This document shows, one piece after another, positions 1-6,812 of a stretch of DNA of 13,235 nucleotides. The notes below the pieces were generated by a model, which searched no databases, was not told where the DNA came from, and was given only the letters and a program-made list of their open reading frames with translations. The stretch's first letter is position 1. The number at the start of each line of letters is the position of its first letter. The translations under genes and the position numbers were made by a program. The DNA comes from JADZGC01 sp964613485 (GTDB taxonomy: Bacteria > Patescibacteriota > Saccharimonadia > CAILAD01 > GCA-016700035): the NCBI GenBank assembly GCA_964613485.1, contig CAZTHB010000022.1:1-13235 (forward strand), read 5' to 3'.

Positions 1-28
1 GTCCCCCTATTATAAGGAGAGTAATCAA

Positions 29-56
29 CTGAAAGCAAACGCATATCAGGTATAAT
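29..56 (+). promoter_or_regulatory. Promoter of smpB, predicted leaderless
   Basis: A perfect TATAAT lies at 51-56, with a 4/6 match to the -35 consensus (CTGAAA, 29-34) at 16-bp spacing. The -10 box ends only 6 nt before the ATG at 63, so transcription should begin at or next to the start codon. No Shine-Dalgarno is positioned for this ATG. Confidence 0.6.
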
Positions 57-62
57 GTCTGC

Positions 63-518
63 ATGAAGATTCTCGCCCTCAACCGACGTGCCAAACACGA
101 CTATGAACTCCTCGAGCGCCTGGAGGCAGGCTTGGTGTTGGCTGGTCAAGAAGTTAAGAGTGTAAAACTTGGTCACGTCAGCTTAAAGGGTAGCTTTATC
201 CACTTGCGAAATGGCGAGGCATACCTGGAAAATTGCCACATTAGACGGTACTCACAAGCCAGCCAGATTCATGCATACGAACCGACACAATCTCGAAAGC
301 TACTCCTCAAACGCAAAGAGCTTGATCATCTACAGACATCGAAACGAGCCGAAGGCCTAGCGATTATACCTACCGCCATTGGTGTTACCCGAGGACTCAT
401 CAAGCTCGAGATCGCAATCGGCCGAGGACGCAAGCGCTACGATAAGCGACAAGTAGCTCGCGCTAAAGCAATACAAAAAGATGCTTCTCTTGAAGTAAAG
501 GCCCGTCTCAATAACTAG
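63..518 (+). CDS. smpB: SsrA-binding protein SmpB
   Basis: SmpB is the protein partner of tmRNA in trans-translation: it binds the tRNA-like domain, places tmRNA in the A site of stalled ribosomes and lets the tag be translated. The 151 residues match the usual length. The N-terminal half carries the family core (NRRAKHDYELLERLEAGLVL, then GQEVKSVK and GSFIHLRNGEAYLENCHI). The basic C-terminal tail (RGRKRYDKRQVARAKA) corresponds to the G-K-K-x-x-D-K-R region that enters the mRNA channel. The ATG at 63 is the only sensible start because the family begins a few residues before this point. A TATAAT ends 6 nt upstream and no Shine-Dalgarno is seen, which suggests a leaderless mRNA. The tmRNA gene of the same system lies at 9976-10368 on the other strand. 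Function is assigned from family recognition and is secure. Confidence 0.96.
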   Translation: MKILALNRRAKHDYELLERLEAGLVLAGQEVKSVKLGHVSLKGSFIHLRNGEAYLENCHIRRYSQASQIHAYEPTQSRKLLLKRKELDHLQTSKRAEGLAIIPTAIGVTRGLIKLEIAIGRGRKRYDKRQVARAKAIQKDASLEVKARLNN

Positions 519-534
519 TTATTCATGCTGTAGC

Positions 535-549
535 ATGCATTATATGCAT
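535..549. repeat. Short dyad after smpB
   Basis: ATGCAT-TAT-ATGCAT is a perfect 6-bp dyad 17 nt after the smpB stop. It has no T-tract, so it is a weak terminator candidate at best. It may simply be AT-rich sequence. Confidence 0.25.
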
Positions 550-556
550 ACATCGT

Positions 557-586
557 TTGACGATCTGAGAACATAACCGGTATCAT
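557..586 (+). promoter_or_regulatory. Sigma-70-type promoter of the aldolase gene
   Basis: TTGACG (557-562) and TATCAT (581-586) are each 5/6 matches to consensus, separated by 18 bp. The predicted start near 593 gives a short leader carrying the AGGAG Shine-Dalgarno at 601-605. This separates aldolase transcription from smpB. Confidence 0.65.
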
Positions 587-610
587 AGTTAAGAACAACA
601 AGGAGTCTCT

Positions 611-1660
611 ATGAACCAATCTCTTAGTCAAATCGCAGCTGATTTGCTCGCTGATCACAAAGGCTTACTAGCAGCTGATGAAAGCACGAAAAGCGCTGCA
701 AAGCGCTTTGACGCTCTCGGAATAACCTGCAATGAAGAAACCCGTAGGCAATATAGACAAATGCTTATCGCAACTCCTGGTATAGAACAGTATCTTTCTG
801 GCGTGATCTTTTACGACGAGACAATCCGCCAAAAGACCGATAGTGGCATGCCGTTCCCCCAGCATCTCGAGTCGCACAATATTATCCCTGGCATAAAAGT
901 AGACAAAGGACTCGTAGCATTAGACAACTTCCCTGACGAAACCATTACTGAAGGGTTAGATGGACTTGCCGAGCGGCTAAAGGAATATTATGCACTGGGT
1001 GCCCGCTTTGCTAAGTGGCGATCTGCCTTCAAGGTTAATGCTGCTGCCGGGCTCCCTACTAAGGGTGCGCTTCACGCCAACCTACACACTATGGCGCGCT
1101 ATGCAGCGCTTTGTCAGTCAGCCGGCATAGTGCCCATTGTGGAGCCCGAAGTGATGTATGATGGCCCGCAGAGCCTCAGCGAGGCAAAAGATGCGACACA
1201 AGCAGCTGTAGAACTTCTCATGGCAATGCTACAGGCATACCGGGTCGACCTTAAGGGCACCATCCTTAAGACCAGCATGGTACTCGCTGGCAAACAAGCC
1301 CAGAATCAATCAACCCCAGATGAGGTAGCAGAGGCCACGCTTGCCATGCTCACCAGTAGCGTGCCAAAGGAACTTGCTGGGATTGTCTTCTTGTCTGGAG
1401 GCCAAACACCAGAGCAGGCCCGTAATAACCTGCAGGCTATAGGAGCAAAGGGTCCACAGCCTTGGCCAATCACCTTCTCGTTCTCGCGTGCTGTACAAGA
1501 CCCCGCCATGCAAGCCTGGGGCGGCAAGGCAGAAAACCTCAATAAAGCCCAAGAAATCTACTTAGGCCTCACTCGCGACAACGCATTGGCTCGTCATGGT
1601 GAGTATGCAGGTAACGGCACTTCGGCGAGTGACTTTGTCAGCCAAACTCAAGACGCTTAA
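611..1660 (+). CDS. Class I fructose-bisphosphate aldolase
   Basis: This enzyme interconverts fructose 1,6-bisphosphate with dihydroxyacetone phosphate and glyceraldehyde 3-phosphate through a lysine Schiff base, in the cytoplasm. The 349 residues are close to the eukaryote-like class I family. Visible active-site blocks are LLAADEST (19-26, catalytic Asp), GARFAKWR (130-137, Lys), VEPEVMYDG (177-185, Glu) and GTILKTSMVLAG (216-227), where K220 is the expected Schiff-base lysine. VFLSGGQTPEQA near residue 260 is the phosphate-binding segment. AGGAG at 601-605 sits 5 nt before the ATG. A strong promoter upstream and a hairpin terminator downstream (1693-1722) make it monocistronic. It is unrelated to the zinc-dependent class II enzyme common in bacteria. 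The symbol is left blank because bacterial naming varies (fbaB, fda). Confidence 0.94.
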   Translation: MNQSLSQIAADLLADHKGLLAADESTKSAAKRFDALGITCNEETRRQYRQMLIATPGIEQYLSGVIFYDETIRQKTDSGMPFPQHLESHNIIPGIKVDKGLVALDNFPDETITEGLDGLAERLKEYYALGARFAKWRSAFKVNAAAGLPTKGALHANLHTMARYAALCQSAGIVPIVEPEVMYDGPQSLSEAKDATQAAVELLMAMLQAYRVDLKGTILKTSMVLAGKQAQNQSTPDEVAEATLAMLTSSVPKELAGIVFLSGGQTPEQARNNLQAIGAKGPQPWPITFSFSRAVQDPAMQAWGGKAENLNKAQEIYLGLTRDNALARHGEYAGNGTSASDFVSQTQDA

Positions 1661-1692
1661 GCTAAGCTTGTAATCCATAAAAAATATGTTTT

Positions 1693-1722
1693 AAAAAAGT
1701 TGTGGTTATCCACAGCTTTTTT
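1693..1722 (+). terminator. Rho-independent terminator of the aldolase gene
   Basis: A 13-bp stem (one G-U pair), with its AAAAAAG arm at 1693-1699 facing CTTTTTT at 1716-1722, closes on a TTAT loop (1706-1709). The T-run is built into the 3' arm. The symmetry means it could also stop transcription from the other strand. Confidence 0.8.
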
Positions 1723-1723
1723 G

Positions 1724-1753
1724 TTGACAGCAGGTAGTGAAGACCAGTATTAT
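1724..1753 (+). promoter_or_regulatory. Orphan consensus promoter
   Basis: TTGACA (1724-1729, 6/6) and TATTAT (1748-1753, 5/6) are separated by 18 bp. The promoter lies directly after the aldolase terminator and faces away from any recognisable gene. The predicted start is near 1760. It appears to drive the small RNA candidate that follows. Confidence 0.65.
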
Positions 1754-1757
1754 CTAA

Positions 1758-1855
1758 ATGTGCTGCTGCACACATATATTACTCAAAAACAAACACAGAA
1801 CTAAAACTTCCAGGTTAGAACGGTCCCCACAACCCTCTAACCTGGTTTTTATTTT
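1758..1855 (+). ncRNA. Candidate orphan small RNA, about 95 nt
   Basis: This unit has its own consensus promoter (1724-1753) and its own terminator, but no plausible protein. The predicted RNA begins at or just before a small 5' hairpin (TGTGC-TGCT-GCACA, 1759-1772). An A-rich, C-containing linker with little structure follows (1773-1809). It ends in a 10-bp hairpin (1810-1819 with 1836-1845) and a T-rich tail. The 16-nt terminator loop contains TCCCC and ACCC, the kind of C-rich loop that in known small RNAs pairs with G-rich ribosome binding sites. An ATG at 1758 opens a 38-codon frame (MCCCTHILLKNK...), but that frame runs through the terminator and looks non-coding. No known RNA family is recognised. 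Confidence 0.5.
1810..1855 (+). terminator. Terminator of the small RNA candidate
   Basis: CCAGGTTAGA (1810-1819) pairs perfectly with TCTAACCTGG (1836-1845) across a 16-nt loop, followed by TTTTTATTTT (1846-1855). It is a textbook plus-strand intrinsic terminator with no other upstream gene to serve. Confidence 0.75.
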
Positions 1856-1865
1856 GGCAAAAACT

Positions 1866-1904
1866 AATAAATAGTGCCCCACGAAATTTGGGGCACTATT
1901 TATT
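1866..1904 (-). terminator. Terminator of the histidine phosphatase gene
   Basis: A perfect 16-bp stem (1866-1881 with 1889-1904) has a 7-nt loop. It lies 15 nt beyond the phosphatase stop. On the minus strand the stem is followed by a T-rich tail (TAGTTTTTG). It may also act as a second, plus-strand stop after the small RNA. Confidence 0.75.
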
Positions 1905-1919
1905 CCAGCGGGTACTGCT

Positions 1920-2576
1920 TTAGGATTTTTTATGAGGGGGCCTTAAGAGCGAGGGGGCCTGCTCCGCCATCGTGAGCAATTCTTCATTCGTAAATGTTTG
2001 ACGATCTATCGGCAGCCAACCAGGACCGTTATTTTTAGTACTACTTGGGCACATGGACTGCATCCAGTTGAGGTGTCCTGTCAGCTCTCCCGTATCAGGA
2101 TTTCGACGGGTATAATGTAGGACCTGACAATTATTTATCTTCACTCCTGCCTCATCAGAAGATTCAAGCTGCATCCAGCGCTGCGAAGACATGCGCTCCA
2201 ACAGATAGCGGAATGCCCACATCACCTCCCCATGACAAACCACGATCACCTGCATATCGTCACACTCCCGATGCATAGTATCGAGCAATGACTTCACTCG
2301 CATCGACATTTGAGCTATCGACTCACCATTTGGCGGTACCCAATAAAAAGGGTCGGTCGATGTTGGCCAGCTCCGCTTTTGAAAATATTCTTCGCGCTCT
2401 TCCCAGCTCATACCGTCAAGCTCTCCCCACTCACGCTCGCGCAAGCCATGCTCAACATACCAATTCGGGCCTTCAAGAGCCAAGTAAGCAGCCGTTTCTT
2501 TAGCTCGGACATAGTCTGAAACATACCGCCGATCAAATCTACCAAGCCCTTGGTCTCGCAACCAGTCACCAGTCAC
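1920..2576 (-). CDS. Histidine phosphatase family protein, main fragment (5' end frameshifted)
   Basis: This is the body of a phosphoglycerate-mutase-like histidine phosphatase. The 218-codon frame (GTG at 2576) keeps family features: an arginine in the YVRAKETAA helix, REREWGELDG near residues 46-55, and VVCHGEVMW (112-120) with the second catalytic histidine (H115). The nucleophile RHG motif is absent here because it lies upstream in another frame (2645-2737). The same frame stays open upstream of the GTG and reads EARHGDNSLDDLYRATPP and so on into this body, so the GTG is not the true start. One added base near 2660-2680 joins the two parts into about 272 residues. The substrate is unknown; the family includes phosphoprotein and sugar-phosphate phosphatases. 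The gene is separated from the ABC operon by a terminator at 2774-2797. Confidence 0.85.
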   Translation of the reverse strand: MTGDWLRDQGLGRFDRRYVSDYVRAKETAAYLALEGPNWYVEHGLREREWGELDGMSWEEREEYFQKRSWPTSTDPFYWVPPNGESIAQMSMRVKSLLDTMHRECDDMQVIVVCHGEVMWAFRYLLERMSSQRWMQLESSDEAGVKINNCQVLHYTRRNPDTGELTGHLNWMQSMCPSSTKNNGPGWLPIDRQTFTNEELLTMAEQAPSLLRPPHKKS

Positions 2577-2644
2577 CTTGGCTTGCTCGCGACCACGATC
2601 CGTTAGTCGGAACTGAGAGGGCGGTGTAGCCCTATACAGATCAT

Positions 2645-2737
2645 CTAGACTGTTATCGCCATGCCTGGCTTCTGCAGGATATGGTTCTGCTCTGATTGTC
2701 CATGTCGCACAAGTATTAGGTCTATAGGCATTGTCAT
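2645..2737 (-). pseudogene. N-terminal fragment of the histidine phosphatase (frameshifted)
   Basis: ATG at 2737 follows GAGGAG (2745-2750) with 7-nt spacing, the best start signal for this gene. The 30-codon frame reads MTMPIDLILVRHGQSEQN..., which contains the RHG nucleophile motif of histidine phosphatases, then ends at TAG (2645-2647). The main frame resumes the family sequence one base out of register (EARHGDNSLDD...). A candidate -10 box, TATACT (2766-2771 reversed), overlaps the preceding terminator. This is either a sequencing or assembly error or a true one-base loss. No slippery heptamer is visible. Confidence 0.75.
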
Positions 2738-2773
2738 TGGTATTCTCCTCACATTATTCACTTACAGTATAAA

Positions 2774-2797
2774 ACAGCCCTTCCATTGAGGGGCTGT
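2774..2797 (-). terminator. Terminator of the ABC transporter operon
   Basis: ACAGCCC (2774-2780) pairs with GGGCTGT (2791-2797) over a 10-nt loop. On the minus strand it is followed by TTTTAT. It lies 35 nt after the permease stop and just before the histidine phosphatase start. Confidence 0.6.
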
Positions 2798-2831
2798 AAC
2801 TTAAGTCAATTTGTTTTGACTATGCACTCAA

Positions 2832-4070
2832 CTATTCATTACGAAGTGCTTCGATCGGATCTATCGATGCCGCTCGACGTGCCGGAAAGTATGCTACCAA
2901 CAGCCCCATAACTGCACTCAAGACAAGTGTTGCAGCAATGAGAGTAGGTGGAAACGAGAATGTGCTCACCTGCTCGGTCACTCCTCGACTCTGCGCAAAT
3001 GCATTGAGTGCTACATTCGCACCGATGCCCAGTAACCATGCCCCTACAATACCAAGCAGCCCGCCTATTACTGAAAGTGCCAGGGACTCAACAATAAACA
3101 TGCGCTTCACATCACGCTGCCGCGCTCCGAGCGTTACCATCAATCCAATTTCTCGTGTGCGCTCAAGCAAAGAGATAGTCAGTGTGTTAAACATACCAAG
3201 AATCGCAATAATTACCCCAATCCCACCAAAACCGATAAGGATTAGCTGCAAAAGACCAAAAACTTGATTAATTTGGTCAAGCGTATCAAGCGGCGATGTC
3301 GTACTAAAGCCAAGACTCTCAATCTCACGACGCACCTGCGCTACGTCCTGCTGGTTTGTAACAAGAATCTTAACGTTACTGGCTACATTCGCGCCATTCT
3401 GCTCAAAGATACCACTACCAATGTATGCCTCCGCTCCAGCAGCTCCGTCTACTACGCCCTTGACAGTAAACTGTTGTTCAACTGACTGCTTTGTTTCGTT
3501 GTTGGTATTGGCGACCGTGAAACTAAGCCGAATGGTTTGCCCTACAATCTTGTCTTGATCTATTCCTAGCGCCTTAGCGAGTGCAGAGTTTACAAGCGCT
3601 ACGTTCGACTCATCCTTAGTCAGCATACTGCCGTGCAATAGCTTAATCGAGCTCAGCTCAAGGTATGATCGATCAACGCCATACACAACCGCATCGAGCT
3701 GCGACTGCTGGGCTGAGAGTTTACCGGCTGCATTGTAGATCCGTGTAACATCCTGAACGGAGCCGATACTTTTCATCTTTGACTGACTATCTTCATCCAA
3801 TCGAACAACTTTTGAGCGCGCCGAGCTCACATCAATCGTCTTCACAGACTTCGAGTCAATGACCTGCTTACTTACGAGGTTCTGCAATCCCGTTGCGAAT
3901 GCGAACAAGAACACAACCGACCCAACACCAATTACAACGCCTAGAGCAGTAAGCGACGTGCGTAGCTTCTTGAAAGCAAGATTCTTGAGAGCAAGGCTCA
4001 ATATAAGTGATAAAGCAATTGGTCGAGTTTTGGAGTGCAAGACATGCTCTTTCTTCTGAAGATCATTCAT
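2832..4070 (-). CDS. FtsX/MacB-type ABC transporter permease
   Basis: This membrane subunit pairs with the ATPase encoded just upstream. The 412 residues show the MacB architecture: a cytoplasmic N-terminus, one membrane helix (about 40-62), a large extracytoplasmic domain (about 63-265, MacB_PCD-like), then three helices (about 273-298, 325-352, 376-396). The loop LLERTREIGLMVTLGARQRDV is the coupling region that contacts the ATPase. The C-terminus PARRAASIDPIEALRNE is the family signature. Such permeases usually transmit ATP-driven movement to the extracytoplasmic side and do not form a classical pore. The start ATG at 4070 is 40 nt after the ATPase stop and lacks a clear Shine-Dalgarno. 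A terminator follows. No MacA-like adaptor is nearby, as expected if there is no outer membrane. The substrate cannot be named. Confidence 0.92.
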   Translation of the reverse strand: MNDLQKKEHVLHSKTRPIALSLILSLALKNLAFKKLRTSLTALGVVIGVGSVVFLFAFATGLQNLVSKQVIDSKSVKTIDVSSARSKVVRLDEDSQSKMKSIGSVQDVTRIYNAAGKLSAQQSQLDAVVYGVDRSYLELSSIKLLHGSMLTKDESNVALVNSALAKALGIDQDKIVGQTIRLSFTVANTNNETKQSVEQQFTVKGVVDGAAGAEAYIGSGIFEQNGANVASNVKILVTNQQDVAQVRREIESLGFSTTSPLDTLDQINQVFGLLQLILIGFGGIGVIIAILGMFNTLTISLLERTREIGLMVTLGARQRDVKRMFIVESLALSVIGGLLGIVGAWLLGIGANVALNAFAQSRGVTEQVSTFSFPPTLIAATLVLSAVMGLLVAYFPARRAASIDPIEALRNE

Positions 4071-4110
4071 GACTGGACGCTTAGTGACCTTAGATTGCTG
4101 TTTTTTCGCA

Positions 4111-4914
4111 TCATTTCTTTGCCTTCCTCGACGCTTGCTTTTTCGAATCAGCCTGGGCTAGAGCATGCGAGAAGGCATTTGCCAGACGCTCCTTAGAGCC
4201 ATAGGTCTCCTCGCCCGCATGATAGCCACCCTCATCATCGACAAGCTCACCATCCTTGATAAATATCCTATGATCACTCAGTGAGATAAATTCAGCATTA
4301 TGAGTCACCAGTATCACCGTCGTATCACCGTGATTCTTGAATGACGTAATAAGCTGCATGATCTGATCGCCAGTCTTACTGTCCAAGCTGCCTGTAGGCT
4401 CATCGGCTACCAGTATCATAGGAGTATCGACAGTGGCCCGAGCCATCTGTACTCGCTGCTGCTGCCCAACCGATAGTACTGTCGGCTGATAATTCGCATA
4501 GCGCCCCATACCAACACGGTTCAAGCTCATAATCGCCTGCTTGGTAGCCTCAGCGTGGGAATAACCTCGGAAATATAACGGTGCTGAAATATTTTCTACA
4601 ACACTCAGACTATTGATCCAGTTATTGGTTTGGCTCACCATACCAAAATGCCCTGCCCTAAACTGAGCCCGCTCGTCTTGCGTGAGACCATATAGGTTTT
4701 CACCATTTACAAGCACCGTACCTTCCGTCGGCTTAAGCAAACCTAAGATAATATTTAGGATAGTCGTCTTACCACTCCCAGACGGACCATAAATAACGGT
4801 AAAACTATTGCGCTCCACCGCAAAATTTACATCATGTAGCACCCGAACCGCACCATCAGCAGCTATAAACTCCTTCGAGACTCCTTTGAACCGAATGATA
4901 TTATTTCGTTCCAT
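4111..4914 (-). CDS. MacB/LolD-type ABC transporter ATP-binding protein
   Basis: This cytoplasmic ATPase drives the permease that follows. In the 267 residues one sees Walker A GPSGSGKT (43-50), the Q-loop in MVSQTNNW, the signature helix LSVGQQQRVQMARA (the usual LSGGQ has V at its third position), Walker B ILVADEPTGSLDS with the D-loop, and the H-loop in VILVTHNAEF. The order and ADEPTGSLD text are typical of the LolD/MacB/FtsE group. The lysine-rich C-terminal extension beyond the core (about residues 230-267) is longer than usual. Its ATG shares a base with the stop of the upstream surface-protein gene (TAATG) and has no strong Shine-Dalgarno of its own, so translational coupling is likely. 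The assignment is secure; the cargo is unknown. Confidence 0.94.
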   Translation of the reverse strand: MERNNIIRFKGVSKEFIAADGAVRVLHDVNFAVERNSFTVIYGPSGSGKTTILNIILGLLKPTEGTVLVNGENLYGLTQDERAQFRAGHFGMVSQTNNWINSLSVVENISAPLYFRGYSHAEATKQAIMSLNRVGMGRYANYQPTVLSVGQQQRVQMARATVDTPMILVADEPTGSLDSKTGDQIMQLITSFKNHGDTTVILVTHNAEFISLSDHRIFIKDGELVDDEGGYHAGEETYGSKERLANAFSHALAQADSKKQASRKAKK

Positions 4915-6761
4915 TAGTTCTGCCCAAGCCCAAAGATTTTCTGAAGCGCGTTGAAGATAATACTGAAGATATTGTCTGCTCCTCGCCCTATGATCGCTGA
5001 CTGAGCATCTGCATTTGACTGATTGTCTGCCTTATCGCGTGACAACGCCTGCACTCGATAGATGCTGGAGGTAGGCAAATCAGACACGATCACGACATGC
5101 TCTGTAGTGAGGCGGCCATCCTCGGGAGTTTTACTCCCCAGTTCTCCCGTTTGACCCTGCCCAAATGCAACCTGGGAGGTAGACGGCTCATCCGTTCGCC
5201 AGGAGATGATGATCTGGCCACGAGACTCTGCACCAGAACCACGCAGGCCAGTCTCAATCGTGACATCCGAAATCTTTGGTGGACGCGTATCTAAGGCAGT
5301 ATGGAACTTCTGCAGGTCACTTACTGCTACATTGCCAGCTGCGTCACGCGACTCAGCTGTCAAAGTATAGTCCGTATCATCGGCGAGACCCCGGATGATA
5401 AGCTCATGTTCCGCAACAAGCTTAGAATCAATTGCTTCTTCCTGGTCCTGAGGGCTTGGACCGTATGAGATACGGCTCGTTGCAGGAACATTAGTATTCC
5501 ATGTCACCTTGAGCGTACTCGATGGTTCTCCGTCAACTGACTGGAACCGCAGATTACTAATACGCGGACGAGCGGGGGTTGTTAATGAATACATATTTGC
5601 GTCATATTCGTTTCCATCAGAGTCTATAGGATTTATCTTATAGAAGTACTTGGTACCGTCACTGAGCCCATCAATAGGCAGGCTATATTGAGACTCTTCA
5701 GTTGAGGTATTTATCGTCTTCACGCCACCAAAGCCATCTGAAAGCCCGTAGTACAACTTAACCTTTGCTGCATTCTTAGTGGTGAAGTTGATAGTAGCAT
5801 TGCTTACACCCAAGCCCGTCACATTCACTTCACTGACCGTAGGGGCTGGGGCTGTCGTGAAACTTTTCTCTGCACTCGTACCAGTATTTCCATCCTGATC
5901 AGTCCATTTTGCCACATAAAAGTACTGTGTACCTGGCTGGAGATTAGTGAGATTGATTGTATGGTCGGGAGTTTGGGTTGAGTTAGCGACTTCTTCAGCC
6001 TGATACTGCCCAGAAGCTGTGCCAAATGCGACCTTCGAATCGCTATCTCGATCTGTAGTCCAACTCACCGTTGCTTTGCGCGTACTAAGGTTGGAGACAA
6101 CTGGCCCAGTGACAAGATTGGCGGGCTCCGTAAACCGTCCAGTTGGCCGCTTCGATGCCACAGTTGAGGCTATACTACAGCTTCCAGCGTTATCGCAAGC
6201 CTTCACATTATAGTAATAATCTGTTTGGGAGAGCCCACTATCAATGAAGCTAAGATTGTCTGCCGATGTTGAACCAACTTGAGTGAAGGTTGAATTGTCT
6301 GTAGACCGATATACTCGATACCCAGCTATCCCCGCACCAACTTGAGTTGGCACCGACCAGGACATGGCGAGTTTCCAAGTACTAGTCGCACGTGTCGAGA
6401 CATCCGAAATATCGAGATTCTGCGGGACACCAGGTGCGGCGGTAGAGGCCGTGAAGTTCACGGAGGTAAACTGTGTACCATCAAAGTTGCCAGAATCATC
6501 TTTAGCCGCCAAGTACAATGTGTTCACACCTTGCTGCGTAGCATAGGGGCCATTTGCGAGCTGCGTAATACCCGCGCCAGTCCAGTTACAGTTTGCCCCA
6601 TCTACATCAATTGCTTCATTGACCGTCCAGCAATAATTTATTCCACCTGGATTCCCTAGATAAAACGAAGGGGTCTGCCAGGTAAAGGAGAATTCATTAA
6701 TAGTATTCGAGCTTGGATTCACTGCTAGATTCGTAGGTGCATTTGCTGCCGAAATAGCCAC
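4914..6761 (-). CDS. Fibronectin-type-III-like surface protein, C-terminal part (frameshift-separated)
   Basis: This is the C-terminal half of a giant surface protein whose N-terminal half is at 6808-9174. The 615 codons from GTG 6761 hold a cysteine-containing module (about 1-105: NYCWTV..., ANCNWTGAG, LAAKDDSGNFD), then about five fibronectin/purple-acid-phosphatase-like beta modules (about 112-207, 215-308, 310-395, 400-490, 495-590). These repeat motifs such as SKVAFGTASG, SRISYGPSPQ and TSQVAFGQGQ. The end, NIFSIIFNALQKIFGLGQN, is a short hydrophobic tail. The frame is open about 70 nt upstream of the GTG and reads IDNTGNYSTDQTVLTTLV, which continues the upstream protein. Thus the GTG is probably not a real start. 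The stop overlaps the ATPase start (TAATG). Likely role: extracellular adhesion or stalk, an inference from domain type. Confidence 0.85.
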   Translation of the reverse strand: MAISAANAPTNLAVNPSSNTINEFSFTWQTPSFYLGNPGGINYCWTVNEAIDVDGANCNWTGAGITQLANGPYATQQGVNTLYLAAKDDSGNFDGTQFTSVNFTASTAAPGVPQNLDISDVSTRATSTWKLAMSWSVPTQVGAGIAGYRVYRSTDNSTFTQVGSTSADNLSFIDSGLSQTDYYYNVKACDNAGSCSIASTVASKRPTGRFTEPANLVTGPVVSNLSTRKATVSWTTDRDSDSKVAFGTASGQYQAEEVANSTQTPDHTINLTNLQPGTQYFYVAKWTDQDGNTGTSAEKSFTTAPAPTVSEVNVTGLGVSNATINFTTKNAAKVKLYYGLSDGFGGVKTINTSTEESQYSLPIDGLSDGTKYFYKINPIDSDGNEYDANMYSLTTPARPRISNLRFQSVDGEPSSTLKVTWNTNVPATSRISYGPSPQDQEEAIDSKLVAEHELIIRGLADDTDYTLTAESRDAAGNVAVSDLQKFHTALDTRPPKISDVTIETGLRGSGAESRGQIIISWRTDEPSTSQVAFGQGQTGELGSKTPEDGRLTTEHVVIVSDLPTSSIYRVQALSRDKADNQSNADAQSAIIGRGADNIFSIIFNALQKIFGLGQN

Positions 6762-6795
6762 TAGTGTAGTGAGTACAGTTTGATCAGTACTATAA

Positions 6796-6812
6796 TTACC
6801 TGTATTATCAAT
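6796..6812 (-). other. Frameshift junction in the giant surface protein gene
   Basis: On the minus strand the N-terminal frame reads ISIKAN then TGA TAA. Removing one A from GCAAATTG gives ISIKAIDNTGNYSTD, which continues into the downstream frame. The restored text matches the ends of the flanking modules (ISAIDVVGNVS and LAAKDDSGNFD). The overall span of 4,261 nt is one base more than a multiple of three, as this predicts. Confidence 0.8.

Noticed and set aside
1758..1874. 38-codon leaderless frame starting in the small RNA candidate
   Set aside because: It passes through the terminator hairpin and has low-complexity, unlikely composition; the RNA interpretation fits better.
2645..2700. 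Programmed -1 frameshift in the histidine phosphatase
   Set aside because: No slippery heptamer or downstream stimulator is visible at the frame switch; a one-base error or mutation is simpler.
2938..3485. Plus-strand frames of 109 and 73 codons inside the permease gene
   Set aside because: They are antisense to a clear FtsX/MacB coding sequence and show no ribosome binding site or family motifs.
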